This document shows positions 9,669 through 20,008 of a stretch of DNA of 64,000 nt, piece by piece. The stretch covers positions 744,001-808,000 of the forward strand of contig CM066289.1 in assembly GCA_033816765.1 (NCBI GenBank), in the 5' to 3' direction. Position 1 is the first letter of the stretch; the number at the start of each line of letters is the position of its first letter. The position numbers were made by a program, and so were the translations under genes. The notes beneath the pieces were generated by a model. It was not told the origin of the DNA and did not search any database. It saw nothing but the letters and a program-made list of their open reading frames with translations. Source of the DNA: Nothopassalora personata. Taxonomy: Eukaryota; Ascomycota; Dothideomycetes; Mycosphaerellales; Mycosphaerellaceae.

Positions 9669-11678
9669 ATGGGTAATGAGCAGTCCTCTATGCGACTGAC
9701 AGAAGAGGAGCGAGCATACTACCTACAAAAAGGTTACGACGACTTTGCAGAGAAGTGTAGACCTATTGACGCCGCGAACGCCGCCAAAAGAGAGCGGCGG
9801 CAACACGAGACAGAGGCTCAAGCCACACAGCACCCGTCTGAACTGCACGCTGCACGGGCAAAGGCAGCCAGCACTGATGAGCTGAAGGATGCAAGTGACA
9901 TAGCGGCGTCTTCCGAGAACTCTACTACCAAAGCAAAGGCGGATCGAGAGGCTGCTGAGCACCAGACTGCTGGGGGTCGCAAGAGAGGAGGAGGAGCAAA
10001 GAAGCAGGCGGCAGCAAAGAATGCTTCTGAGATAAAGGCTCTTCGACAGCAGTCTGCTGCAGCACAGGCGAGTATTTCTCAGTCAAAGGAGGTTAAGCAA
10101 GCAGGACTTGAAAACAAGTCCCGTAAAGCTGGATTGCCAACACGCCCATCACCAGAGGCACACACACAGCCAGCCCCGAGGCGACAGCAACATTTGGATA
10201 AATCGAACGCGTCTAGCAGCAAGGATTACCTTATTCAATGGGGTGCCAGAAAAGAGCCCAGAAGAGTCGATTCTCCATTAGAACCGTCGACAAACGAATC
10301 TAAGAGCACCGATGATGATACTTTGTTTGTGCCTGCTAGGCCTGACTCATCACGGCAAACGGCTACAAACAATGTCAAGCAAACACCCACCTTGGACACC
10401 AATCCGAGAGCGTCCCAGAACCGATCATCAAGCGCTCATACTAGACAGCCCGAATCGACCAGTGGCGCCGCAGCAACATCAACCTCAGCGAGCGCTGTTT
10501 TACCAAGTTCAGCAAAGCCATCGCTGGCAAACACCAGAAGGCCGTCTCAATCGGATGGCGCTGCTCAAGCGCCAGTCCCTGTGGCTGGCGTCAAAAGACC
10601 GCAGCCGATCACAAGCTTAACCGGCCTTGGACCAATACCGAAAAAGTCTCGTACTACAGAGTCAACATCAGCATCGCCACAGTCGCCTCAGAACAGTGCG
10701 GCTGAAGGAGACTCTCCGCCCGAGTGGTACTCAAAGCTCAAAAAGGGCAGTCTGGCCAAGGGCGAGGGCGACGCAGACAACAAGTTAAAGAACGTGAGGA
10801 CCTACATCGAGAAAGCCAAAGACTCTTACCACGGCCGTAATCACGAGAGGCCCACACAATTTTACTTCAATGCGGTACGTGAAGTGCTCCATAGCCTCAC
10901 ATTCACTCAAGTCAATGAACGACTCCTCCGCAACAACCGCATGTTGCACAACGAAGACAGCCTACCACAAATCTTTGACGAAAGATACGATGGAGGACTC
11001 AAGTGGCCAGCAGACATCAAAGCGGACGCACAAGAGCTGTACCAGAGGTGGAAAAGACGCGACTTCGACACCGACATCATGCGAGGTATAAACTTCGCCA
11101 TGGCTGGTCAACAAGGTGGCGACAGTATCGAACCAGGAGCCAAAAGAGACGCAAAGCGAGAGGGCCACAATGGTCTTGTCAACGGACAATGGTGGCCGAC
11201 ACTGGTCTGCGCTGTCCGTGATGGCGCTCACGGTGCCACAGTAGCAGGAATTGCTGGAGAAAAAGACAGGGGAGCGTACTCCTGCTTCATCTCTGGAGGT
11301 GGCGACAATGCATATCCAGACATCGACGAAGGAGAGACCGTCAAATACTGTGGCACAGACAGCACGAACGGAGAGGTCAGCTTTGGCACACAATTGATGA
11401 TCGCAAGTATGCAAAATGGCATACCTGTTCGGTTCATCCGATCCAGCAAAGCGAAGAGCAAGTCAGAGTATGCGCCTGAGCTGGGCTTTCGGTACGATGG
11501 CCTATACGATGTGAAGGACTATGAGATACTGGACCCCCAAATCCACCGACACCGCTTCACACTGGTGAGACGACCGGGTCAGGCACCCATTCGTGGTGGT
11601 GATGGTGTTGAAGCCAGGCCTACCCAGCAAGAAAGGGATGCATACAAGACGCACAAGCAACTTGCTGGCGGCAAGTGA
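9669..11678 (+). CDS. SRA/YDG-domain protein with myristoylation-like N-terminus
   Basis: A single exon of 669 aa. Residues ~1-330 are low complexity (Ala/Ser/Gln/Lys-rich, disordered, with KKQAAAKN and KRGGGAKK basic patches). Residues ~355-470 are a helical region (YHGRNHERPTQFYFNAVREVL). Residues ~505-635 form an SRA (SET and RING associated) domain: the hallmarks RDGAHGATVAGIAG, GAYSCFISGGGDNAYPD and GFRYDGLYDV are all present. SRA domains flip out and read modified cytosine in DNA; UHRF1 is the animal example. There is no RING, PHD or SET domain here, so this would be a stand-alone reader. The N-terminus MGNEQSS fits the N-myristoylation pattern MGxxxS, unusual for a chromatin protein. 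Convergent with the aminotransferase gene 222 bp downstream. Confidence 0.85.
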   Translation: MGNEQSSMRLTEEERAYYLQKGYDDFAEKCRPIDAANAAKRERRQHETEAQATQHPSELHAARAKAASTDELKDASDIAASSENSTTKAKADREAAEHQTAGGRKRGGGAKKQAAAKNASEIKALRQQSAAAQASISQSKEVKQAGLENKSRKAGLPTRPSPEAHTQPAPRRQQHLDKSNASSSKDYLIQWGARKEPRRVDSPLEPSTNESKSTDDDTLFVPARPDSSRQTATNNVKQTPTLDTNPRASQNRSSSAHTRQPESTSGAAATSTSASAVLPSSAKPSLANTRRPSQSDGAAQAPVPVAGVKRPQPITSLTGLGPIPKKSRTTESTSASPQSPQNSAAEGDSPPEWYSKLKKGSLAKGEGDADNKLKNVRTYIEKAKDSYHGRNHERPTQFYFNAVREVLHSLTFTQVNERLLRNNRMLHNEDSLPQIFDERYDGGLKWPADIKADAQELYQRWKRRDFDTDIMRGINFAMAGQQGGDSIEPGAKRDAKREGHNGLVNGQWWPTLVCAVRDGAHGATVAGIAGEKDRGAYSCFISGGGDNAYPDIDEGETVKYCGTDSTNGEVSFGTQLMIASMQNGIPVRFIRSSKAKSKSEYAPELGFRYDGLYDVKDYEILDPQIHRHRFTLVRRPGQAPIRGGDGVEARPTQQERDAYKTHKQLAGGK

Positions 11679-11900
11679 GTCAGTATCTCGGCTGCGCGAT
11701 CAGCGTCGTCGTTGTTTTCTGACGTTTTCAGAAGAGGGAAGGATGGCTCATTGTGCATGACAAGACTGGCTTCACATACGCGCTGCGAAGCTCGCGTACA
11801 GGCGACACATGCCCAGTCAAGATCCAAAAATAACTTCATCCAACACCTTCACATACCCCCTTATCTCCTCCTCTGCCTCTCGATCAGCTTCACTTGTTCT

Positions 11901-13121
11901 TCACTTTGGCATCACTTTGAACTCACCTGTGTTGTAGTGCAACAGGCTCACGCGCACCACGCCATCAACAGGGTCAAGACCGAGTACCTCCTTCGCCAAC
12001 CTATTACTGTAGAAAGCTCCCCACCTACATCCAAAATCACTCCTGGCCTCAATCGCATCCACGACATCCTTACTACTTCTCCCCTTGACCGTGAAGCTAA
12101 TCACCGGCACCCTCTTCCTGCGATCCGCAGTGGGTTCTCCATAGATCTGGTACACCTCCGGCTTCGACAGCAAATACTCAATCAGAATCCCTTGCAGCTT
12201 CTCCTCATACACACTCGTCTCCTCCCACGGCACACTCTCAAGATACTTACACACCTCCGGAATACTCGCAGTCAGCTCGTAATTCGCCGCCGCCAAGCCC
12301 AACAGGTTCTCAAGCGTATCGGTTGGCTTGAAGAAATGTCCCAAAGGTCGGAGATGTCGCTGTGCGGACTTGGATACGTACATGGAGGCGATGTGAGGGC
12401 CGTAGAGCTTGTACCAGCTGAAAGAGTAGATGTCTACGCCCCAGTCGGTGACGTCGATGGCTCGGTGAGGTGCGTATGCGACGGCGTCGACGCATAAGAG
12501 GGCTCCGGGGAATTCGTGGACGATTTTGGCGATTGCTTTCACATCGTTGATGGTGCCTAGGATATTGGAGGTGTGAGTGACAGCGACTAACTTGGTCTTG
12601 TCACTCATCAGAGATCGAAGCACGTCAGTGTCGAGCTGAGGGTTCTTCTTGTCCTGCGCATGCCACCACTTGAGGGTGCAACCTCTGTCCTTGGCGAGTT
12701 GAACCCAGGATGCGATGTTTGCTTCATGGTTGGAGGAGTCTACGATGATTTCAGAGTCCGAGGTGATGTAGTCGTAGAGACTGAGGGATACGTTCCGGAA
12801 GAGCTGAGTCGTTGATGGACCGAGAACGACGCAATCGGGAGTGGTGTTGATGTACTTTGCCACTGCAGCACATCCTTTCTCGAAGAGGTCTGTCGATTGT
12901 GCTGACACGGGGTAGCTGGCGCCGAGCTGGACATTGTTTGCGGTCAGGTATGCTACGATACTGAAGCGGACAGTCAATATACGTCTCAGTAACAGGAACT
13001 GCACTCACGAATCTATGACTTCCTTCAAGACTTGGCTGCCACCTGCATTGTCGAAGAAGACTTGCTTCTGGTCAAGAGCTGGGAAGTGGCTGCGGATCTT
13101 CGCAACATCAAGGCCGGACAT
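11901..13121 (-). CDS. Class V PLP-dependent aminotransferase / cysteine desulfurase-like
   Basis: Two exons on the minus strand: 13121-13009 and 12960-11901, separated by a 48-nt intron (GTGAGT...TTCAG) that preserves the frame, giving 390 aa. The start MSGLDVAKIRSHFPALD, followed by FFDNAGGSQVLKEV, is typical of the group. Further landmarks are SSNHEANIASW (PLP phosphate region), LVAVTHTSNILGTI, the Asp-containing LLCVDAVAYAPHRAIDV, and the Schiff-base lysine in SWYKLYGPH. It resembles the VC1184-type cysteine desulfurase-like subgroup rather than Nfs1, because no persulfide Cys loop is seen. Probably cytosolic; substrate unknown. Divergent from the methyltransferase at 13484. Confidence 0.88.
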
Positions 13122-13483
13122 CTTGGGTTTTTTGCAGTATCGCTGAGCAACACGGCGAGAAATTCAATGGGGTTTGTGAATGTCATGTCGTGATGGCTGT
13201 GATAGGGCGTGAAGAATGATGTTGTTCGTGTGTGGGTCTTGCAGCAGGCATACTTATCCCACCTGCCTAGCTGAGTATATGCAGGGCGCTACGGCCAAGC
13301 TGTTCCCTGCCTTGACCACCAACACAGATGCCCGCGATAATGGCTGGCCACTGCCGACTGGCGGCAAAGTCTCATCGATCAAGTGACAAGTCCTGCGTCG
13401 GCCAGCAAATGCCTGCAACAATCAGTCGGGCAGCGCTGATGACTTAACACTCTGTTAAGGCCCCTGCCTCGCGGGCTCTGAAC
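13122..13483. promoter_or_regulatory. Shared promoter region of divergent aminotransferase and methyltransferase genes
   Basis: A 362-bp non-coding gap between two start codons facing away from each other. No specific operator recognised; the arrangement suggests a bidirectional promoter (inference). Confidence 0.35.
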
Positions 13484-14446
13484 ATGGCTTCTATCGATAA
13501 GCACGGCACGCCCAAAACCGTCGTCGATCTCTATGACAAAGACTACGACTTCTGGGACAACTACATAGATGGCCGACCCCAAGTTCCAGACTCCTTCTTC
13601 GAGCGCATCTTCGACTACCACTCCCAGCATAGCGACTCCTACGCCGTTGCTCACGACGCGGGCGCCGGAGCTGCAGTCCACTCGTATGCTTTTGCCGAGA
13701 AGTTCGACAAAGTGATCGTCTCCGACATCTCAGCATCAAACATTGGCCTAGCCCAAGCTCGCACTGGGAACGAGGCTTATTTCTCATTTCGAGTCGGTCG
13801 ACTCTAGGATACGGCTGAAGATATCGCGGCTGGTAGTATCGATCTCTTCTTCGCTGGCACGGCGATTCATTTCTGCGGTAGTGAGATGGGTCAAGCCATT
13901 GAGGAAGCGGCGCGACAGCTCAAATCGGGTGGCACGCTCGTAGTGTCCGCCTTCGGACCCGCCGTCTTCGATGATGCTGAAGTACAAGCTTGCTGGTTGA
14001 AACTATACCAGCGAGCTGGACACGTTCACATCGCCACACGGCCGGATGGGAACTTGCTCCTGGATGCCTGGAAGATCGGTGCGAGCTCTTACGATGCTGT
14101 GCCTTTGCCAGTGGAGCTTTTCGAGCCGGGAGCGCTGAGAATCAAGCTCAACTTCAACATGACGCCTGGATTCACCTGGAGGGAGCTTCACACTCCACTC
14201 GAAGATGCGCAACTGCTGCCTCATTGGAGTCAGGTTGGGCTGGACGATCGATTTTTCTTCGAGAGTGATCCGGGATGGAGGTTCGAGTGGGAAGAGACAC
14301 AGCTCAGTATGCACAAGCATACCATGAGGTTTCCGGACGATGACGAGGTCAAGAAGTTATGGCTCGAGATGGTGGCGCTGGTGAGAGCTCGAGGCACTGT
14401 GAAAGGTGTTTGGCCAGCAATACTTCTACTTGCGACTCGGCGATAG
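13484..14446 (+). pseudogene. SAM-dependent methyltransferase (Tmt1/Crg1-like), interrupted by in-frame TAG
   Basis: The frame opens at ATG 13484 and runs to 14446, interrupted once by TAG at 13805-13807. Both halves are in the same frame, and together (~320 aa) they cover a complete class I methyltransferase of the trans-aconitate/Crg1-like type. Before the stop: an N-terminal YDKDYDFWDNYIDGRP, the SAM-binding AHDAGAGAAVHS, and the acidic VSDIS. After it: EDIAAGSIDLFFAGTAIHFC (post-II region), GGTLVVSAFGP and a normal C-terminus ending LLLATRR. The TAG lies between GRL and DTAEDI, where a sense codon (GAG or similar) would be expected. I see no GT...AG intron of plausible length that removes it. 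Options are a recent nonsense mutation, programmed readthrough, or a base error. The downstream half shows no other decay. Confidence 0.7.
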
Positions 14447-14487
14447 TCATCAGATGTTGCTGCATTCTTGTCAACTTGGGAGCTGGC

Positions 14488-15530
14488 TCAAAGGGCTTGC
14501 TTGTACTGAAGGTTCTTCTGCGTGTCATGCTCCTTGCTGTACACGCTCTCCACAAGAGCATTCAGCCAGCCAGCCAATCTCCATGATGCCTTCGCCAACT
14601 GCATTTCGACGATTGGGAACATCTTCTCAGCATACCCGTTCTTCAGCACGTCCGTAGTATTGGTGAATACGCTCGTGTAGACAGCGCTGCAAACGAGCCA
14701 ATGCGAGTCTTCCGCCCAACTCTTCGGACACAGTGCGTCTTGATCGACACCATAATCGCATGTCGACCAGTCTTTGCGTGGCACCTTGAACTTGTCACCC
14801 TCAATGCGTTCCAGGATCGAACCAAAGTACGGATCAATATGCTGGTCGCCAAATCCATCCCATTTCGAAGTTCCAGCATACAGAATAAGACGATCCCAAA
14901 CATCCTATTCAGACAGAATGACGTTAGCCACGCTCGAGTACCTAATCGCAATTTCTCGGCCATTCGTGCTGAGCAGGGACTTACATGCAGATTCGTCGCA
15001 GTGGCGTTAAACAACACTCTCTCCCCATTCCCGCCGGTCTTCGTGCTGGACGTATGCAGAGGCTGCGCCACATCGCCCACAAAATGCACAACCCACATCA
15101 ACGCCTGCTGGCAATTCAGATCCGGGTGGGAGAAGTCGTACTCATGATCCCTGACTTTCTCAATACAATCCCGAAGTATCCTGGTCTGATTCGTAATCTG
15201 ACCGACCACACAGTCGCCACCAGTACAGATTCCGTGCCAGCTGAGAGGGCAAGAGTTGGGGAGTGTTTCGTGCATCCCGACGAAGTGCCAGTTGTAGCTG
15301 TAAGGTGCGTAGTCTTTACGGACTGTGTCGGCCCATGCGGCGGCGCGACCTACGGAGCGGTTCCATTTGGGGTCGAGGAGCGCGCCAGTAATGTTGAGGG
15401 TCCTGGGAAGCAGGAGCTTTTCGGCTACGAATGCGATTTGGTTGTGGACTTGGAGGTGCCAGGCGGTGGCTGGGGCGGAGAGGGCTAGGATGGTGAGTGC
15501 AAGTAGTTGTTGCATCTTGAGAGATAGCAA
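14488..15530 (-). CDS. Secreted P1/S1-type single-strand nuclease
   Basis: Zn-dependent nuclease cutting single-stranded DNA/RNA and releasing 3'-phosphate, secreted. Two exons on the minus strand: 15530-14985 and 14904-14488, with an 80-nt intron (GTAAGT, CTAAC branch, AATAG), giving ~320 aa. A signal peptide (LLALTILALSAPATA) ends exactly before Trp-His, so the mature N-terminal Trp can bind zinc as in nuclease P1. Zinc ligands and motifs are visible in order: WHLQVHNQIA, AAAWADTVRKD, YNWHFVGMH, VVHFVGDVAQPLHT, and across the splice NLHDVWDRLI. Several NxT/NxS glycosylation sites are present. Length is close to the family norm. The 3' end lies only 41 bp from the convergent methyltransferase end, so their 3' UTRs must overlap. 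Likely roles are nutrient scavenging or host interaction. Confidence 0.92.
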
Positions 15531-17852
15531 TTCGTTTCGAATGTAAGTCAGTCCGTTGATAGTGTGGTTACTTTAGCAGGAATAGGTGGTATTGACGTGT
15601 TTGTGAGGTCTACTAGAAGCAGCGATTCACGTTCAGCCAGCCACTGCTTTTTCTTGAAGTCTGGTGGCGTGGACCTAGATGCATCTCATGCATGTACGTT
15701 GTCTGATACCACGGCTCACGCAGCTGTATTCACACATTAGTGATGATGCCTAAGGATATGATGTTGATGGCAGAGGTACAAAAGCAGCAGACGCGGCGCG
15801 GTGTGTGCAACGGTAGAGCCTGTATTGTATTGGCTCGGCTCACCCGCCGTCAATCAATGATCCCTGCGCGGCACATCAATGACCCAAGAAGGCAAGAGAG
15901 AGGACATGATCATCTGCTTGCTTTCCAGCCCTACCTAGATCGTGAACGGCAACTTCAGTTATACAAGGTGTATTCATGGCGTTTTGCTAACTCGTCACAT
16001 ATGAAGAAGAAGACTCCTCATTCTCCATGCCGTCTACATCTCACTGCACTCTTCCGCATCCCATTTCCAAAAATCAAGCCATCTAATCTCATCTATGAGC
16101 CGTGTTGTCTTCTCTCTGATCCACACTCTCTTACGATCTTTCAATATCTCCTACATTAGACCACTGCTGTCGCTCGGTTGTTGTTGGTGCTGAGGTTAAG
16201 CTAATTGATCCCTGCTCGAGTAAGCGCGAGCAATCACACTATGCAGGCTCACCATCGATTGGCTGATGCATCAATGTCGACTCTAGCTCCATGTCCTCGA
16301 ACATCCGCATTCTGCAAGTCAACGAGCATTCCTTAGGTTATCGAAGTGCTCACAAGCTACCATGTACTCACCATACTCCCTCTCCTCTAATTGAACGTGC
16401 TTGACGCTAGCTTACGCCTCCTCGATGGGCACATGGGGAGACGAAGCGTAGGACTCCAGTCCCATGGACCATCTCTTGCCTTCTGCTTACCCAAACGAAC
16501 CAAACCTTGAGCAGCTGAATTATCTCGACTCTCATTGCACCAGATATCGTTCTCGCTAGCTCCGGCCCTCCTTGTGGCACATTTCTGAGGATAATATCTG
16601 TTCCCATGTCCATGGAAGTTCTCCGGCTTCATCAAAAGCAGCGAGCAGCTGCTTTATCGTAGTATTAGCCTCATCGTCATTGTATCAACAAGTGTTGGCG
16701 CTAGCTGACGTCCTTCTGGCGGCAGATCGTCGCGATTGGAATAAGGCCCAGCGCCATGGAAGTGCCCTCGCAGTCCACGAGGTCTTTTAGACATGCATTG
16801 TCATGATCCAATGTGCATGCGCGAAATCCTGTAAGCGCTAGTTCATGGCCTGCTTTTGGCACATTATTGGCGTAGAAATGCGGTCCCAGGCCCAGAGGAT
16901 TCTTCTGCTACACCCGAAGTCTAGCTGGAGACGTCATTGCAGTGGCCTCGTTGTGATTCCTGAATTCTCGCGTCGAGCGCTAGCTTATGTCCCCGAAGCA
17001 GCCGTTCGTCAGTAACCAGAGCGGCAATAAGATGGGGTCGAGTGACAAGCACCTTCTCGTGTGATACGCTGATGACGCTCATTGCTGCGTTCGAGAACCT
17101 TGGATTGTTGGTGGCATGCGGATAGATAATCTGGGATGGAGGCAGTCTTCTGTCTCGTGGTAGGTAGATCACATCACATTCCGAGGTGTCGTTGTACCCA
17201 TGCGCGATTGAAGAAGCCGGGGAGGTAGGAGTAAGGAAAGGGGTCCGTCAAAAGGACTGCGGTTGATTAAAGTGCTTGAACCACAGACGAGAAGCAGATG
17301 TGCAAGGCGCTTCCGATAGCGTTCAGTGCAGACGCAGGTAGATGAACATAGCCAGCGTCTCCTTTCGCTTCAAAGTGCGACGCGACAGTGGTCACTAACG
17401 GTCGCAAAAGGCTAAGGCTCTGAGCACCTTCGTCCTTGAGGATACAGTCGAAGCAAGGCGCGTCAACCGCGCTTCGACTTCATGACAGACCGCTGTACTG
17501 CAGCCGTACTATCTGTGCTAGTACACCGTATGTGGCCGAGTTTGGGTACCACTGAAAAAGAGATGGCTCGACTGTGCAGGAAGAATCGATGGAAACAGCA
17601 GTGCAATGCGAAGGTGGATGATGGTCAGTCAGCCCCTCATCCTGCCCAGGGGCATCTGTGCGCTGTACTTGTCGGTATCGCGTACCTCCAGCGCGTTAGC
17701 TCACCTCTCACCTATATCCTCCACTACTCCATCTATGCCTCGACTTTGACTTTGATCTCTCCCCATTCCCATTCCGCAGCATCAGCACTATCTTAAACAG
17801 CCCCTAAAGTTGCAAAGCCAGCCTTGGCAGCCACCGCGATCGGCGAATCGAG
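15531..17852. other. Long gene-poor region containing a decayed tandem repeat
   Basis: No intact gene. The centre (16281-17000) carries a diverged tandem repeat described separately. A 139-codon frame at 15740-16159 has no recognisable content. Confidence 0.4.
16281..17000 (-). repeat. Diverged tandem repeat, unit ~137-149 bp, at least five copies
   Basis: The octamer CGCTAG[CT]T (read on +) recurs at 16405, 16554, 16699, 16836 and 16978, i.e. every 149, 145, 137 and 142 bp; a weaker sixth copy (CTCTAGCT) lies at 16281. Flanking bases align too: on the minus strand each unit has a CCATGG/CTGGG-type segment, an AATGTGCCa-type segment, then GAGCTAGCG. Translated on the minus strand the units give related peptides, for example NVPKAGHELALTG, NVPQGGPELARTI, DLPPEGRQLAPTL and RLLRGHKLALDAR. 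Unit lengths are not multiples of three and stops interrupt the frames, so this looks like the remains of a repeat-protein gene or a non-coding tandem array. Confidence 0.6.
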
Positions 17853-19625
17853 ATGCAGAACTACAACCGCTATGCTCCAGTGGCCCAGAACCGAAGCCCA
17901 CACGCGCAGCGACGAGGCCCAGGTAAGCTCCATTCACCCACACCTCACACCTGGCATGTGCACCTGCCCGCGAATGCGCTTGCTGGGCTCTTGTACATAA
18001 CCCCGTATCGCTTGGCGCTTTACGCGCATCCCATCGCAAGCCCATCACCACGACTGCCGTCGACGACATGGAGCAAGCACGCGCGCTTCGACGTAAAATC
18101 AGCTTCGCTGACTTGGAGCGAACTTATCGCGCGGCAGGTCCGATGGTTGCTCCTCCTCATGCACAGACTGCCCAGCCACAATTAACACAAGCACAACTGC
18201 AACAACAACATCTCGAGCAGATACGGCGACAGGATTACGCACGAAGACAGGCGAAGAAACCCACCGATCGCGACATTCCGGACGAGATCAGCGAGGCCGT
18301 GGTCGGAGATGGCGTCGAGCGCTACAAGCAGCTGCGCGAGGTGGAGAAGAAGCTGGATGCCGTCATGATGCGCAAGAGATTAGACATCAGCGACAATTTA
18401 CAGCGGAGGTATACACGCTGTGAGGGCACTCTCCGGGTGTGGATCTCGAATACTGCCGAAGGGCAGCCGTGGCAGCTCATGGAGGAAGGCGCGAACAACG
18501 AGGATGGCATGTTCGAGCTGAATGAGAGCAATGCGACGTTCAAGGTGAAGATCGAGGGCCGGCTACTGGACGATGCCGAGGAAGACGAGGCAGATAAGCC
18601 TACAGCTACACCGAGGCCGCGATTGAGTACTTTCTTCAAAGCCATCACCATCGACTTTGACCGCGACCCGAATCTGCAGCCAGATCAATACAGCCAGATC
18701 GAGTGGCGGAAACCACAGCCCGGGTCGCAGAACTACGATCCAGCCAGCTCCGAAGCACAGTTCGACACACTCGAGTTTACCCGGAAAGCTGACGAAAACA
18801 TAAACATTACCATCAACCTGGTACGGGACGAGAAGAATGAGCGATTCAAGTTGAGTCCGGAGCTTGCCGAGATCCTGGATACCGAGGAAGAAGACAGGGC
18901 AGGTGCGGTACAAGGCATATGGGAGTACTGCCGTGCTATGTGTCTGCAGGAAGATGATGATAAGCGGAAAATTGTCTGCGACGAGCCACTTCGCAAGGTA
19001 AGAACAGCTCGGCTGCACCACCTGTATCACCGCTAACATCGAGGCGCAGCTCTTCAAGCAAGATACCGTGTACTTCCCATACGTACCGGACCAGCTCCTG
19101 CCGCATATGTCCCCCCTACCTCCGATTCAGCTTCAGTACACGATACGAGTGGACAAGCCGTACATTACTGGCACGAAAGATGCGGAGTCACCAAGTGACA
19201 ATGAGGACACCGAGCCGCTGGTACCGTCGCGGAAAACGATATATGACATTCGCGTGCCGCTACCGAATCCGCTTCTCCAACAACTGACGCGCTTCCACAC
19301 GTCCAAGGCGCACATCGGTGATCTCAAGAAGATCGTTCAAATAGACGAGGATCTGGCCTTGCTGGTGCAGAAGATTCACCAGACAAACGCGAAGCGCAAG
19401 TTCTACGACAATCTCGCTAAAGACCCTGCAGCGTTCGTGAAGCGCTGGACCAGCAGCCAACAACGAGATCTCGAAGTGATCCTTGCTGAAGCGACACGCG
19501 GCGGCGGTGAAGACGCGACAGGTGAAGAATTTCGACGTGGTGGCAAGGACAGTATATGGGCTTCGAAACAGACTGAAGAGACTGTCGGTCTGTGGCTTGC
19601 CAAACAGAAACCGGCGCACCCTTAG
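17853..19625 (+). CDS. ssr3: SWI/SNF and RSC complex subunit Ssr3/Swp73/Rsc6 (BAF60 family)
   Basis: Chromatin-remodelling core subunit, nuclear. A short first exon (17853-17922, MQNYNRYAPVAQNRSPH) ends at a GTAAGC donor; the acceptor near 18075 (AAG) is uncertain. The main exon runs to 18997, then a 52-nt intron (GTAAGA...GCAG), then exon 19050-19625. Visible family landmarks: KKPTDRDIPDEISEAV, the coiled VERYKQLREVEKKLDAVMMRKRLDI, LRVWISNT, a SWIB/MDM2-like fold spanning the exon junction (RFKLSPELAEILDTEEEDR, GIWEYCRAMCLQEDDDKR, then VYFPYVPDQLLPHMSPLPPIQL), and a C-terminal helical region with KRKFYDNLAKDPAAFVKRW. Total about 520 aa, as expected. The TAG at 19623 is followed in the same frame by 91 further open codons. 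Confidence 0.9.
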
Positions 19626-19679
19626 CAGGAGAGCGCTTCACGAATCATCCAGCCATCCGACGTGACAGATCTCAATCGC

Positions 19680-19898
19680 ATGCCAGAAGGTACACCTCAG
19701 AAGCAGAAGCAAGGCGATGCACGAAGCGCTGGAGCGTCCACAACTCCGCCAAAGCCAGTCGCGCAAAATCCGGCCGAGACGTGCCGGATTTGCTACATGT
19801 ACGGATTCTCCTGTGATCGGGAGGAGACGAAACCCGAGCTGTGCTCGGGTTGCAAGTATCAACGGCACAAAAAATGCCAGCCGCTCAAGTCGAAGTAG
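19680..19898 (+). CDS. Small Cys-cluster ORF, in frame behind ssr3
   Basis: 72 codons from ATG 19680 (the frame is already open from 19626). The C-terminus has six cysteines spaced C-x2-C-x6-C-x9-C-x2-C-x7-C (CRICYMYGFSCDREE ... LCSGCKYQRHKKC), the spacing of a fungal Zn2Cys6 binuclear cluster, although the basic residues usual between the second and third Cys are missing. The N-terminal half is Lys/Gln/Pro/Ala-rich and disordered. It could be an independent small protein, a C-terminal extension of Ssr3 reached by TAG readthrough, or a chance frame. Metal binding is inference from spacing only. Confidence 0.4.
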   Translation: MPEGTPQKQKQGDARSAGASTTPPKPVAQNPAETCRICYMYGFSCDREETKPELCSGCKYQRHKKCQPLKSK

Positions 19899-20008
19899 AG
19901 AGAGCATGCAGTCTTGGAGTATCACTACCTCTTACGGCTGATCAGCTCCGTAGCTTGTATCAATTACTTCGAGAGCTACCATTACACGAAGCGCATCACA
20001 ATCTCTCC

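Noticed and set aside
11712..12497. 261-codon plus-strand frame
   Set aside because: Antisense shadow of the class V PLP enzyme exon.
15740..16159. 139-codon frame starting MMMPKDMMLM
   Set aside because: Composition and content look random; no domain or intron.
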